DNA of 17,815 bases from Bordetella parapertussis (GCA_945875935.1 CAMCNE010000046.1:1-17815); one strand, 5' to 3'. Shown: positions 7,671-15,326, counted from the stretch's first letter. The notes: generated by a model from the sequence alone, not told the origin. Made by a program: numbers and translations.

Positions 7671-7959
7671 CAGATTCAAATTTGCTCTCCTTGACGGCGC
7701 GCGAGGCACTCGCCACGCATCCGGTGCCGTGCGCACGGCGCGCCAGACCACCCTCGGATTGTCGACGCTCCACGGCTGCACTTTGTGGGCATCAGGGCTG
7801 CCGAGTGGGTGCTTTTGGCTTTGTGCAGCCTGGGCAGTGGTGGGGGCTGGATCAGGCCCTTGCTAAATTTTTGATCTTGCTCTGTTTGCAACGGACCAAA
7901 GCCGCTGAAAATGAGGCCAGTTGCATTTAATCCCCTCGATGCAGTTGAGGCACCCTTCC
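7671..7959. other. Divergent intergenic region between unknown gene and CBS gene
   Basis: About 290 nt separate the start of the unknown minus-strand gene from the start of the CBS protein gene. Both genes must have promoters here. The stretch 7860-7935 is clearly richer in A/T than its surroundings and is the best place for the CBS promoter, but I find no convincing -35/-10 pair. Open frames in this stretch lack family resemblance and credible starts, so I do not call genes. Confidence 0.5.
7774..7830. repeat. Inverted repeat, 8-bp arms
   Basis: GGCTGCAC (7774-7781) and its exact inverted copy GTGCAGCC (7823-7830) flank 41 nt. CTTTGTG also occurs twice in the interval. It could be an operator or an RNA stem in the divergent region, or chance in GC-rich DNA. 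There is no U-tract, so it is not an ordinary terminator. Confidence 0.3.
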
Positions 7960-8412
7960 ATGTCAATGATCACCGTCAAGAACCTTCTCGCCCAAAAGAC
8001 TCAGCGCGAAATCCGCCACGTGGTGGCCACCGACTCCGTACTCACGGTGCTTGAGTTGATGAAAGAGCACACCATCCGCTCGGTGGTGGTGCTCGATGAT
8101 GCGGGCCATTTGATTGGCATTGCGTCAGAGCGCGACTGTGCTCTCAAGGTCTTGCTCAAGGATCTCAAGGCAGCCGACACCCGGGTCAGCGACATCATGA
8201 CCACCGACGTGATCACGGTCTCCCCGGAGAACACCGTCGACGACTGCATGCACCACATGTCCACCAAGAGCATCCGTCACCTGCCCGTGTGCAAGGACAA
8301 CAAGGTCGTCGGCATGGTGTCGGTCGGCGATGTGGTGAAAGAACTGATCCGCCATCAGGCCGAACTCATCGGCTACCTTGAGGGCTATATCCGAGGGCGC
8401 GTGGCGGGCTGA
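7960..8412 (+). CDS. Two-CBS-domain protein
   Basis: This 150-residue protein consists almost only of a CBS pair: the first about residues 18-68 (ending LIGIASERDCALKV), the second about 82-132 (ending VVGMVSVGDVVKEL). A short C-terminal helix HQAELIGYLEGYIRG follows, as in the Hrp1-like stand-alone CBS proteins. Such pairs bind adenine nucleotides and act as energy or redox sensors for partner proteins. No catalytic domain is present. ATG 7960 is chosen because TTGAGG (7945-7950) lies 9 nt upstream. ATG 7966 is possible. Upstream in-frame starts at 7921 and 7939 lack a ribosome-binding site. The DUF1622-type gene follows after 16 nt, so the two are probably co-transcribed and the membrane protein is a candidate partner. 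Confidence 0.88.
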   Translation: MSMITVKNLLAQKTQREIRHVVATDSVLTVLELMKEHTIRSVVVLDDAGHLIGIASERDCALKVLLKDLKAADTRVSDIMTTDVITVSPENTVDDCMHHMSTKSIRHLPVCKDNKVVGMVSVGDVVKELIRHQAELIGYLEGYIRGRVAG

Positions 8413-8428
8413 TCCGGGATCGAGCGCA

Positions 8429-8845
8429 GTGCCCGACCCACAGCTCATCGATCGCATCCGCGAAGCCATCGAATGGGCAGCGCTGGGCATCGAGATCCTC
8501 GGGGCGGTGGTGATCTTTGCAGGCGTGATGCGTGTTGCGTTCACGCGAGGCACGGTTCGTTTCCTGCTTAAGCAAGGTGAGCCGGGCGACTACGAAAGCT
8601 ACAAGCACCAGTTGGGCCGCTCGCTGCTGCTGGGACTGGAGTTCCTGGTCGCCGCTGACGTGGTCAGAACGGTGGCACTCGAGCCCACCCTGGGCAATGT
8701 GGCGGTGCTCGGACTGCTGGTGCTGGTCAGGACCTTCCTGAGCTGGACGCTGACCGTGGAGATCGAGGGCCGCTGGCCCTGGCAGCCGCAGAAGTCTGAA
8801 ACGACTCCCGGCGGAACCGCAGATCTGCGCAAGCCATCAGATTGA
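8429..8845 (+). CDS. DUF1622-type membrane protein
   Basis: This 138-residue protein has three predicted membrane helices, about residues 16-36, 66-84 and 88-108. Between helices 1 and 2 lies a conserved-looking loop with RVAFTRGTVRFLL and YESYKHQLGRSLLLGLEFLVAADVVRTV. These features match the DUF1622 family, whose function is unknown. The tail after helix 3 is short, polar and probably cytoplasmic. The start is set at GTG 8429, 16 nt after the CBS gene. A GTG further upstream inside the CBS gene would add 17 residues with no ribosome-binding site that I can see. It probably forms an operon with the CBS protein gene. No binding-site residues can be pointed out. Confidence 0.82.
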   Translation: MPDPQLIDRIREAIEWAALGIEILGAVVIFAGVMRVAFTRGTVRFLLKQGEPGDYESYKHQLGRSLLLGLEFLVAADVVRTVALEPTLGNVAVLGLLVLVRTFLSWTLTVEIEGRWPWQPQKSETTPGGTADLRKPSD

Positions 8846-8888
8846 GACCGCTGCGTCTTTGGGGGCGAGTGCCGTGCGGCCTCGTCGC

Positions 8889-9216
8889 TCAAGGCTCACA
8901 TGAGGTGGGCAGCATGCCCGCAAGCTTGGAGTCGCCGTACGTTCGCAACACCTGCGAAATGACCCCTGATAGCCGTCCAACCAGTTGGACTGTTTGGATT
9001 TGGCTTGCACATGCGTGGCATGGCTCATCAACGACTGCAAGGCCTCGAGCGATTCCCAGTAGTAAACGGTGGCGAGCAACCCGTTCGTGGTGTTCTCCAC
9101 GACTCCTCGCCCAGATACCCGGGCGTTGCCTTCGCGGCCTGGGCAATCTCCCCGTCGAGGCGATGGAACTCCTAGTCCCAGTTGCCTTTGGCGAAGATGA
9201 AAGTCGCTGAGTGCAT
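8889..9216 (-). pseudogene. Decayed gene of antibiotic-biosynthesis-monooxygenase (ABM) fold type
   Basis: Reading the minus strand in three successive frames restores a protein of about 108 residues. Frame 1, from ATG 9216, reads MHSATFIFAKGNWD, then a TAG stop (9174-9172), then EFHRLDGEIAQAAKATPGYL and GEESW. A missing base near 9096-9098 (TGGAG for expected TGGGAG) shifts to frame 2: ENTTNGLLATVYYWESLEAL, then SHATHVQAKSKQSNWLDGYQ. A second missing base near 8963-8966 shifts to frame 3: VISQVLRTYGDSKL, ending at TGA 8891-8889. The strand-helix-strand pattern and YYWESLEAL...H.THVQAK...W..GYQVVISQV resemble small ABM/EthD-like dimeric alpha/beta-barrel proteins. The precise substrate class is unknown. 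Three lesions within 330 bp make decay likelier than sequencing error. No ribosome-binding site is seen. Confidence 0.75.
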
Positions 9217-9243
9217 GGAAGGCTAGAGGTGGTTGTGAAATGA

Positions 9244-9268
9244 AAAACGGGCCGCGAAGGCCCGTTTT
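9244..9268 (-). terminator. Intrinsic terminator of the tRNA cluster
   Basis: A perfect 10-bp stem (AAAACGGGCC / GGCCCGTTTT) closes a 5-nt loop read as TTCGC on the minus strand, followed there by TTTTT. It begins 12 nt after the CCA end of tRNA-Asp, so it ends the tRNA transcript. On the plus strand the stem is also followed by TTTT and could stop transcription coming from the CBS/DUF1622 pair. Confidence 0.88.
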
Positions 9269-9279
9269 CACTACATCGT

Positions 9280-9356
9280 TGGCGGAGTGGACGGGACTCG
9301 AACCCGCGACCCCCGGCGTGACAGGCCGGTATTCTAACCAACTGAACTACCACTCC
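9280..9356 (-). tRNA. tRNA-Asp (GTC)
   Basis: The 77-nt gene folds as a full cloverleaf. The acceptor GGAGTGG pairs with CCACTCC, the D-arm contains TTCAGTTGGTTAGAA, and the anticodon stem-loop CGGCCTGTCACGCCG carries GTC. The T-arm GCGGGTTCGAGTCCCGT contains the invariant GTTCGA. CCA is encoded. It is the last gene of the three-tRNA cluster, 12 nt before the terminator stem. Confidence 0.97.
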
Positions 9357-9415
9357 AAAGCGCGTCTTGCGATGCGCAGCGGGTTTCCAGATTGCTCTGC
9401 AAGCCCCGCCAAACT

Positions 9416-9491
9416 TGGCGTCCCCTAGGGGATTCGAACCCCTGTAATCACCGTGAAAGGGTGGTGTCCTAGGCCTCTAGACGAAGGGGAC
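9416..9491 (-). tRNA. tRNA-Glu (TTC)
   Basis: The 76-nt gene begins GTCCCCTTCGTCTAGAGGCC, typical of bacterial tRNA-Glu. The acceptor GTCCCCT pairs with AGGGGAC, the anticodon loop CTTTCAC carries TTC, and the T-arm contains GGTTCGAATCCCC. CCA is encoded after the discriminator G. It is a substrate of the glutamyl-tRNA synthetase encoded just upstream in the same direction. Confidence 0.97.
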
Positions 9492-9551
9492 ATGTCTTCG
9501 CCACATCTTGAACTGCGCGCCACCTTGGATCAGCCTTTGACTGCCAGTCTT

Positions 9552-9627
<76 letters not shown>

Positions 9628-9709
9628 ATTTGATACCTCGGGTACCCCTTGGGACAACGTCACCAAAAAACCTCTTTGATGACGTTCGCGCTGTTCAAGC
9701 GAGTCCGAG

Positions 9710-9740
9710 AGTGTAGCCCGGTTTTTCAGCCGATAGGCAA
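9710..9740 (-). promoter_or_regulatory. Possible promoter of the tRNA cluster
   Basis: On the minus strand TTGCCT (9740-9735) and TACACT (9715-9710) are -35- and -10-like elements separated by 19 nt, longer than ideal. They overlap the end of gltX and would start transcription about 75 nt before tRNA-Ala. Read-through from gltX is the alternative. Confidence 0.25.
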
Positions 9741-11141
9741 CCTGTGAAGCACAACTTCACGAGGAAAAAGCTCAAGCACCGCATCGATGGACGGCGTTTG
9801 CGCGCGGCCGCAAACCAGCACGCGAACGGCATGCGCCAATTGCGGCATCTTGATGCCGTGTGCGGTGATGACGTCCTTGATGGCAACGCCCAGCGCGGCC
9901 TTCGACCACTCAACGTTTGACAGGCGCCCACGAAGATCGACCAGGGCCGCCTTGATGGTTTCGGTGACGTGCGCCGCGAGGTCTTCTTGCCTCGGCTCGA
10001 TGTGCACGAAATACATCGTCAGCCAGTCGGCCAACTCGACAGTGGTCGCGCAGCGGTCCTTGAACACGGCGCACATCCGCGCGAGGCGTTCATCAGCCGC
10101 AACCTCAACGCCTCGCGACGCGAAACGCAACGCCACATGGCCCGCCAGCTCGTCGTCAGGCATCGCCTTCAGGTAATGGGCGTTGACCCAGTTGAGCTTG
10201 GCCGCATCCCACTGCGCCGGGCTTTTGGCCAGATGCTGGCCATCGAACCAGCCGACCAGCTGCTCGCGGCTGAAGATCTCATCGTCGCCATGGCTCCAGC
10301 CCAGGCGCGACAGGTAATTGATCATGGCCTCGGGCAAGTAGCCGGCGTCTTCGTACTGGGTGACGCTGACCGCGCCATGGCGCTTGGACAGCTTGTCGCC
10401 ATCGGGCCCGAGGATCATCGGCACGTGGCCGTACACCGGCAATTCGGCGCCCAGTGCGCGCAGGATGTTGATCTGCCGCGGCGTGTTGTTGACGTGGTCA
10501 TCGCCGCGGATCACGTGGCTGATGTTCATGTCCCAGTCATCGACCACGACGCAGAAGTTGTAGGTCGGCGTGCCGATGACGCTGTCCGCATCGACCGAAG
10601 GTCGGGCGATGACAAGGTCATCGAGCTCGGCGTTCGAAATGGTGATGGGCCCCTTGACCATGTCGACCCAGGTGACAACGCCGTCGACCGGATTGCGAAA
10701 GCGCACCACCGGCCGCACGCCCTCGGGCACCGCCGGCAATGTCTTGCCGGGTTCGGGACGCCAGCGGCCGTCGTAGCGCGGCTTTTCGCCGCGTGCGCGC
10801 TGGGCCTCGCGCATGGCATCGACCTCGGCCGGCGAGCAGTAGCAAAGATAGGCCGATCCGGCCTCGAGCATCTGGCCGATCACCTCGCGGTAACGCTCGA
10901 TGCGCTGCATCTGGAAGAACGGGCCCTCGTCGTGATCGAGCTCGAGCCACTTCATGGCCGCGATGATCTGATCGACCGCCTCTTGCGTGGAGCGGGCCTC
11001 GTCGGTGTCTTCCACCCGCAAGATGAAATCCCCGCCGTGGTGACGCGCAAATGCCCACGAGAACAGCGCGGTGCGGGCGGTGCCCAGGTGCAAAAAGCCC
11101 GTGGGCGACGGTGCGATGCGGGTGCGAACTTTTCGGGTCAT
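9726..11141 (-). CDS. gltX: Glutamyl-tRNA synthetase
   Basis: GltX attaches glutamate to tRNA-Glu, using ATP. The 471-residue class I synthetase begins MTRKVRTRIAPSPTGFLHLG, with the HIGH-type motif HLGT at residues 18-21. The KMSKS-type motif is KLSKR at residues 250-254. Other family landmarks are FSWAFARHHGGDFILRVEDTD, VIRGDDHVNNTPRQINI and NYLSRLGWSHGD. The C-terminal anticodon-binding helical domain follows and ends normally. Length is standard for the bacterial discriminating type, though specificity cannot be proved from sequence. ATG 11141 lies 24 nt after the metZ stop without a strong ribosome-binding site. Downstream, in the same direction, are tRNA-Ala, tRNA-Glu and tRNA-Asp. Confidence 0.97.
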   Translation of the reverse strand: MTRKVRTRIAPSPTGFLHLGTARTALFSWAFARHHGGDFILRVEDTDEARSTQEAVDQIIAAMKWLELDHDEGPFFQMQRIERYREVIGQMLEAGSAYLCYCSPAEVDAMREAQRARGEKPRYDGRWRPEPGKTLPAVPEGVRPVVRFRNPVDGVVTWVDMVKGPITISNAELDDLVIARPSVDADSVIGTPTYNFCVVVDDWDMNISHVIRGDDHVNNTPRQINILRALGAELPVYGHVPMILGPDGDKLSKRHGAVSVTQYEDAGYLPEAMINYLSRLGWSHGDDEIFSREQLVGWFDGQHLAKSPAQWDAAKLNWVNAHYLKAMPDDELAGHVALRFASRGVEVAADERLARMCAVFKDRCATTVELADWLTMYFVHIEPRQEDLAAHVTETIKAALVDLRGRLSNVEWSKAALGVAIKDVITAHGIKMPQLAHAVRVLVCGRAQTPSIDAVLELFPREVVLHRLPIG

Positions 11142-11165
11142 CGGAAACTTTAGGTCAAGTGAGAT

Positions 11166-12404
11166 TCACAGCGAGTCCAGGCCGCGCAGCAGATCGGTCT
11201 TGAGGTCTTCGACGTCGTCGAGCCCCGCTGCCACACGCACCATGTTCTGGGCGATGCCGGCGGCCTGTCGCTGCTCCTCGCTCAAGCGGCCATGCGAGGT
11301 GCTCGCCGGGTGCGTGATGGTGGTCTTGGTGTCGCCCAGGTTGGCGGTGATCGAACACACCTGCGTGCTGTCGATCACGTGGAAGGCCGCCTTGCGCTGC
11401 GCGGCAGCATCACCTGCAGGCGATGACTTGACGGTGAACGACAGCACGGCACCACCGCTGCCCGACTGCTGCGCCATCGCCAGGGCATGTTGCGGATGCG
11501 ATGCCAGCCCGGGATAGAACACGCGTTCGATGCGCGGATGCTGCTCAAGCCAGGTGGCCAGTTGCAGCGCGCGTCGGCTTTGCGCTTCCATGCGGATCGA
11601 CAGCGTCTCCAGCCCCTTGAGCACCACCCAGGCGTTGAAGGGCGACAAGCTCATGCCCGAGCTGCGCATCACCGGCACGAACTTGTCGTTGATCAACTGC
11701 TCGGTGCCACACACGGCACCGGCCACCACGCGGCCTTGGCCATCGAGGTATTTGGTGCCCGAGTGAATGATCAGATCGGCGCCATATTCGACCGGCCGCT
11801 GCAGCGCGGGGGTGCAAAAGCAGTTGTCGACGGCGAGCAGCGCATTGGCCTCGCGCGCCACATCAGCCAGCGCGCGGATGTCGCACACCTCGGTCAGCGG
11901 ATTGGTGGGCGACTCGGCAAACAGCAGCCGGGTGGTGGGCCGCACCGCAGCGCGCCACTCGGCCACATCGGTTTGCGACACGAAACTGGTCTCGACGCCG
12001 AACTTGGCAAATTCGCGTCCCAGCAAGGCGATGGTGGCGCCGAAGACGCTGCGCGAGCAGATCACGTGGTCACCGGACTGGAGCACCGCCATGGCGGTGA
12101 GCAGGATGGCCGACATGCCGCTGGAGGTGGCGATGCAGGCCTCGGTGCCTTCCAGGGCGGCCAGCCGACGCTCGAACATGGTCACGGTGGGGTTGGTGAA
12201 GCGCGAATAGATGAAGGCTTCTTCTTCGTTGGCAAAGCGCGCCGCGGCGGTAGCTGCGTCGGGCTGCACGAAGCTGCTGGTCAGAAACAGCGCCTCGGAG
12301 TTCTCGCCCCACACGCTGCGCGGCAGGCCTTCGCGCACGGCGAGCGTGTCTCGCCTCACGCCCTTGGGCAAGGCCACACGCGGAATGGTCTTCTTGGTGC
12401 TCAT
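11166..12404 (-). CDS. metZ: O-succinylhomoserine sulfhydrylase (MetZ), PLP-dependent
   Basis: The 412-residue protein belongs to the Cys/Met-metabolism PLP enzymes. Landmarks are YSRFTNPT (67-74), SSGMSAI (94-100), AESPTNPL (163-170), and the PLP lysine K218 in HSGTKYLDGQGRV. The C-terminal SITANLGDTKTTITHPASTSHG is also typical. The family makes homocysteine from an activated homoserine and sulfide. Placement directly after purF, as in Pseudomonas and Burkholderiales, favours MetZ over cystathionine gamma-synthase or MetY. ATG 12404 is preceded by AGGAGGAG at 12420-12413, a near-perfect ribosome-binding site 8 nt upstream. The ATG shares one base with the purF stop (TGATG), suggesting coupled translation. 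Confidence 0.92.
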   Translation of the reverse strand: MSTKKTIPRVALPKGVRRDTLAVREGLPRSVWGENSEALFLTSSFVQPDAATAAARFANEEEAFIYSRFTNPTVTMFERRLAALEGTEACIATSSGMSAILLTAMAVLQSGDHVICSRSVFGATIALLGREFAKFGVETSFVSQTDVAEWRAAVRPTTRLLFAESPTNPLTEVCDIRALADVAREANALLAVDNCFCTPALQRPVEYGADLIIHSGTKYLDGQGRVVAGAVCGTEQLINDKFVPVMRSSGMSLSPFNAWVVLKGLETLSIRMEAQSRRALQLATWLEQHPRIERVFYPGLASHPQHALAMAQQSGSGGAVLSFTVKSSPAGDAAAQRKAAFHVIDSTQVCSITANLGDTKTTITHPASTSHGRLSEEQRQAAGIAQNMVRVAAGLDDVEDLKTDLLRGLDSL

Positions 12405-13927
12405 CAGGTGCGCTCCTCCTCGCCTTGCAGGGCCAGCCGCGAGCGGTTGGGCGACTCTTCTTCCGGTCGCTGTGAAGCCCGCTGCGTGGCGATGGCATCG
12501 AAGTCGGCCGCCGAGATGTCGCCGGTGATGTACTGGCCGTCGAAGCACGAGGCCTCGAAGCCCTGCACCGCCGGGTTGAGTGCACCGACCACGCGCTTCA
12601 TCGCGTTGACGTCCTGATAGATCAACGCGTCGGCACCGATGAACTGCCGGATTTCTTCCATGGTGCGGTCGTGCGCCACCAGTTCATCCGTGGTCGGCAT
12701 GTCGATGCCATAGACGTTGGGAAAGCGCACGGGCGGCGCCGCCGAGGCCATGTAGACCTTGCGTGCCCCCGCCTCGCGCGCCATCTGAACGATCTCTTTC
12801 GAGGTGTTGCCACGCACGATCGAGTCATCAACCAGCAGCACGTTGCGGCCTTTGAACTCGACGCCGATGGCGTTGAGTTTCTGACGCACGGACTTCTTGC
12901 GCGCGCCCTGCCCCGGCATGATGAAAGTGCGGCCCACATAGCGGTTCTTGACGAAACCCTCACGATAGGGTTTTCCTATCTTCTGGGCGAGTTGCATCGC
13001 TGAAGGCCGGCTCGATTCGGGGATCGGGATCACCACATCGATCTCGCTGGGCGGCATGGTCGAGATCAGCCGTTGAGCCAGCGTCTCGCCCATGTTCAGA
13101 CGCGCCTGGTACACCGAGATGCCGTCAATGACGGAATCGGGGCGTGCCAGGTACACGTACTCGAACATGCACGGATGCAGGCTGGGGTTTTCGGCGCACT
13201 GCCGCGCATGAACCCGGCCCTCGGGCGTGATGAAGATCGCCTCGCCGGGCGCCACATCGCGTGTGAGCACATGGCCCGTGCCCTCGAGTGCCACCGACTC
13301 GCTGGCCACCATCACCTGCCGGCCCTCGGGGGTGTCACCCTCGCCGAAGCACAGCGGCCGAATGCCGTACGGATCGCGAAATGCCAGCAAGCCGAATCCT
13401 GCAATCAGCGCCACCACGGCATATGAGCCCTTGAGGCGCTTGTGCACGGCGGCCACCGCATTGAAGATGGTCTCGGGCGTCAACGGTCGGTCGCGCGCGG
13501 CGGCCTCCAGCTCATGCGCAAGGATGTTGATGAGCACCTCGGTATCGCTGTCGGTGTTGATGTGGCGACGGTCGATGCGTGACAGTTCGTCCTTGAGGAT
13601 GGGCGCATTGGTCAGGTTACCGTTGTGAACCAGCACGATGCCAAAAGGCGCGTTGACGTAGAACGGCTGCGCCTCTTCCTCGCTGAAGGCATTGCCGGCC
13701 GTCGGATAGCGCACCTGGCCCAGGCCCACGTTGCCTGGCAGGTTGCGCATGTTGCGGGTGCGAAACACGTCACGCACCATGCCTCTGGCCTTGTGCATGA
13801 AGCAGCGCGAGTCCTGCATCGTGACGATGCCTGCGGCGTCCTGTCCGCGGTGCTGCAAGAGCAGCAAGGCGTCATAGATGAGCTGGTTGACCGGTGCCTT
13901 CGATATCACTCCAACGATGCCGCACAT
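12404..13927 (-). CDS. purF: Amidophosphoribosyltransferase PurF
   Basis: PurF makes 5-phosphoribosylamine from PRPP and glutamine, the first committed step of purine synthesis. The 507-residue protein begins MCGIVGVISKAPVNQ. Cys2, exposed after removal of Met1, is the glutaminase nucleophile. LLLQHRGQDAAGI and GQVRYPTAG are further class II amidotransferase motifs. The C-terminal phosphoribosyltransferase domain has NVLLVDDSIVRGNTSKEI, with the PRPP-binding aspartates at D367-D368. No Fe-S cysteine set or propeptide of the Bacillus type is present. The start is ATG 13927 with GGAG (13940-13937) 9 nt upstream. The gene lies 81 nt after cvpA, as is typical. Confidence 0.97.
   Translation of the reverse strand: MCGIVGVISKAPVNQLIYDALLLLQHRGQDAAGIVTMQDSRCFMHKARGMVRDVFRTRNMRNLPGNVGLGQVRYPTAGNAFSEEEAQPFYVNAPFGIVLVHNGNLTNAPILKDELSRIDRRHINTDSDTEVLINILAHELEAAARDRPLTPETIFNAVAAVHKRLKGSYAVVALIAGFGLLAFRDPYGIRPLCFGEGDTPEGRQVMVASESVALEGTGHVLTRDVAPGEAIFITPEGRVHARQCAENPSLHPCMFEYVYLARPDSVIDGISVYQARLNMGETLAQRLISTMPPSEIDVVIPIPESSRPSAMQLAQKIGKPYREGFVKNRYVGRTFIMPGQGARKKSVRQKLNAIGVEFKGRNVLLVDDSIVRGNTSKEIVQMAREAGARKVYMASAAPPVRFPNVYGIDMPTTDELVAHDRTMEEIRQFIGADALIYQDVNAMKRVVGALNPAVQGFEASCFDGQYITGDISAADFDAIATQRASQRPEEESPNRSRLALQGEEERT
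12413..12420 (-). promoter_or_regulatory. Strong ribosome-binding site of metZ inside the purF end
   Basis: AGGAGGAG on the minus strand is within the last codons of purF and 8 nt before the metZ ATG. It fixes ATG 12404 as start over any longer frame upstream. Confidence 0.8.
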
Positions 13928-14008
13928 GTCATCCGTCTCCTGTGAAAACTCAGCGCTGGCCGATGACCGGCGCGATACATCCGATTGTCAGCCCGGGCAG
14001 GTGCGAGC

Positions 14009-14503
14009 TCATGCGCCAAAGCCGATCTGAGCGGGCAATGTGGGCGCGAGGCCGCTCAGCAACACCTTCAAGAACGCAGCACCGATGGACTCCTGCCACG
14101 CGGGTGATTCGGCCCAGGGCGTGCGAGTCACCACGGCCGCCAGCGCGAGCAACAGCACCAGACCTCGCAACGCGCCAAAGACGCCGCCCAGCAGTCGGTC
14201 CAGCCCCCCCAGCAGCGTGGCATGAACCAATGCCTTGAGCAGCCGTGACAGCAGCGCCCAGACCACCAGCGCGCACAGAAATGTCAGCGCAAAGGCTGCC
14301 GCGTGATTGAGCGGCGATCCGGGCGCGCCCACCGGCACGTAAGGCGCCACCATCACGGTCGCCCACTGTGCAGCGAAATAGGCCACGAACCAGCCCAGCA
14401 AAGACATCAGCTCGAACACCAACCCGCGCCACACGCCAACGGCCGTCGACAGCACCAGCACCACCAGCATCGCCACATCGAACCCGTTCCAGACGCTTGG
14501 CAT
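14009..14503 (-). CDS. cvpA: CvpA family membrane protein
   Basis: This 164-residue inner-membrane protein has four likely helices: about residues 8-28, 34-53, 66-88 and 106-125. It includes the CvpA hallmark GVWRGLVFELMSLLGWFVAYFAA near the N-terminus and LGGLDRLLGGVFGALRGLVLLL in the third quarter. CvpA is known for its role in colicin V production in E. coli and for bile or envelope stress tolerance; its molecular activity is unsettled. AAGG lies 6 nt before ATG 14503. It stands between dedD and purF, the position conserved in many proteobacteria, which supports the name. Confidence 0.94.
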   Translation of the reverse strand: MPSVWNGFDVAMLVVLVLSTAVGVWRGLVFELMSLLGWFVAYFAAQWATVMVAPYVPVGAPGSPLNHAAAFALTFLCALVVWALLSRLLKALVHATLLGGLDRLLGGVFGALRGLVLLLALAAVVTRTPWAESPAWQESIGAAFLKVLLSGLAPTLPAQIGFGA

Positions 14504-14556
14504 GGGATGCCTTCATGCGCTGCGTTCGATCACGCAGCGGCCTGGCTCGAATCGGC

Positions 14557-15294
14557 TCAAAGCTTGAGGACCGCAGGTGCGACACCGGCCTCGCGCACGC
14601 GGGCGGCGGCCTTGTCTGCTTCGGCGCGGTTGGGAAACGGGCCGATGCGCACGCGGGTGCGCTTGCCAGCGCCGGTCTCGACAGTCTGGGCATAGGTCTT
14701 CAGGCCGAGCTTTTCGAGCTTGAGCCGGATGTCGCGTGCCGAGGCCGGGTCGGCAAAGGCTCCCACCTGGACCACGAATCTGGGCTCGGCAGCAGACTGC
14801 GACGCGCTCTGTGATGCAGGCTTGGCCACCACGGCCGCGGTGCGCTCGGCCGATGCAGCGGGTGACGCCGCCACGGGCTTGGATGAAGGTGCAACGCTGG
14901 CAGCTTCAGCGGGTTCGGACGCCGAAACCGGCGAGGCAACGGCTGGCGATGAAGGCTCCTTCGCAGGCGCGGTCCCGATCACGGTTTCGTCAGCTGTGAC
15001 CGAAGGATCGAGCGGGGCTTTGGCGCTGTCTGGCTTGGGCGCCGGAAGCACCAGCGCGGGCGAATTGTCCTGCGGTGGAACCTCGATCGGTATGTCAACG
15101 GGGATTGGCCGCGGCTGCGACTCGAACAGCAAGGGAAAACCGATCACGCCCAGGGTGACCAGAACCACCGCGCCGATGAGACGCTGACGGGTGCGGATGC
15201 GAATCTTTTGCACTCCGTCAACCGGGGTGGCGGCAGCCGTCGGTGCATCGGAGTCGGCTTGCGCCTTGCGTTTGAAAAGACTCGACAGGGCCAT
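14557..15294 (-). CDS. dedD: SPOR-domain protein, DedD-like
   Basis: The 245-residue protein has a basic cytoplasmic start (KIRIRTRQR), one membrane helix (about 39-57), a long Pro/Ala/Ser-rich periplasmic linker (about 60-170) and a SPOR domain at 172-245 (RFVVQVGAFADPASARDIRL ... TRVRIGPFPNRAEADKAAAR). SPOR domains bind denuded septal peptidoglycan, so the protein should collect at the division site. DedD of E. coli has the same architecture and the same gene neighbours (folC before, cvpA after). ATG 15294 has no clear ribosome-binding site. An alternative start upstream is unlikely, because MALSSLFKRK is a normal N-terminus for this family. Confidence 0.92.
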   Translation of the reverse strand: MALSSLFKRKAQADSDAPTAAATPVDGVQKIRIRTRQRLIGAVVLVTLGVIGFPLLFESQPRPIPVDIPIEVPPQDNSPALVLPAPKPDSAKAPLDPSVTADETVIGTAPAKEPSSPAVASPVSASEPAEAASVAPSSKPVAASPAASAERTAAVVAKPASQSASQSAAEPRFVVQVGAFADPASARDIRLKLEKLGLKTYAQTVETGAGKRTRVRIGPFPNRAEADKAAARVREAGVAPAVLKL

Positions 15295-15326
15295 GAGTGA
15301 AGGGCGTCGCCAGTGAAGTGGGAGAG

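Noticed and set aside
7682..7930. Possible small plus-strand gene in the divergent intergenic region
   Set aside because: There is no ribosome-binding site or recognisable family, and it overlaps the leader of the minus-strand gene. Coding evidence is too weak.
8837..9353. Two long minus-strand frames that look like intact genes near the tRNAs
   Set aside because: Each carries only part of the ABM-like protein, and one would start inside tRNA-Asp. They are better explained as one pseudogene in three frames.
9357..9415. GCGC and GCGGG/CCCGC inverted stretches between tRNA-Asp and tRNA-Glu
   Set aside because: The arms are short and expected by chance in GC-rich spacer; at most they are processing stems.
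9969..11153. 394-codon plus-strand open frame opposite gltX
   Set aside because: It is the antisense shadow of a complete, motif-verified synthetase.
11487..12617. 376-codon plus-strand open frame opposite metZ and purF
   Set aside because: It is a shadow frame that crosses the boundary of two verified genes.
13928..14008. CTGACA as a -35 box for a separate purF promoter
   Set aside because: No acceptable -10 element lies 16-18 nt downstream; only GGTCAT is present.
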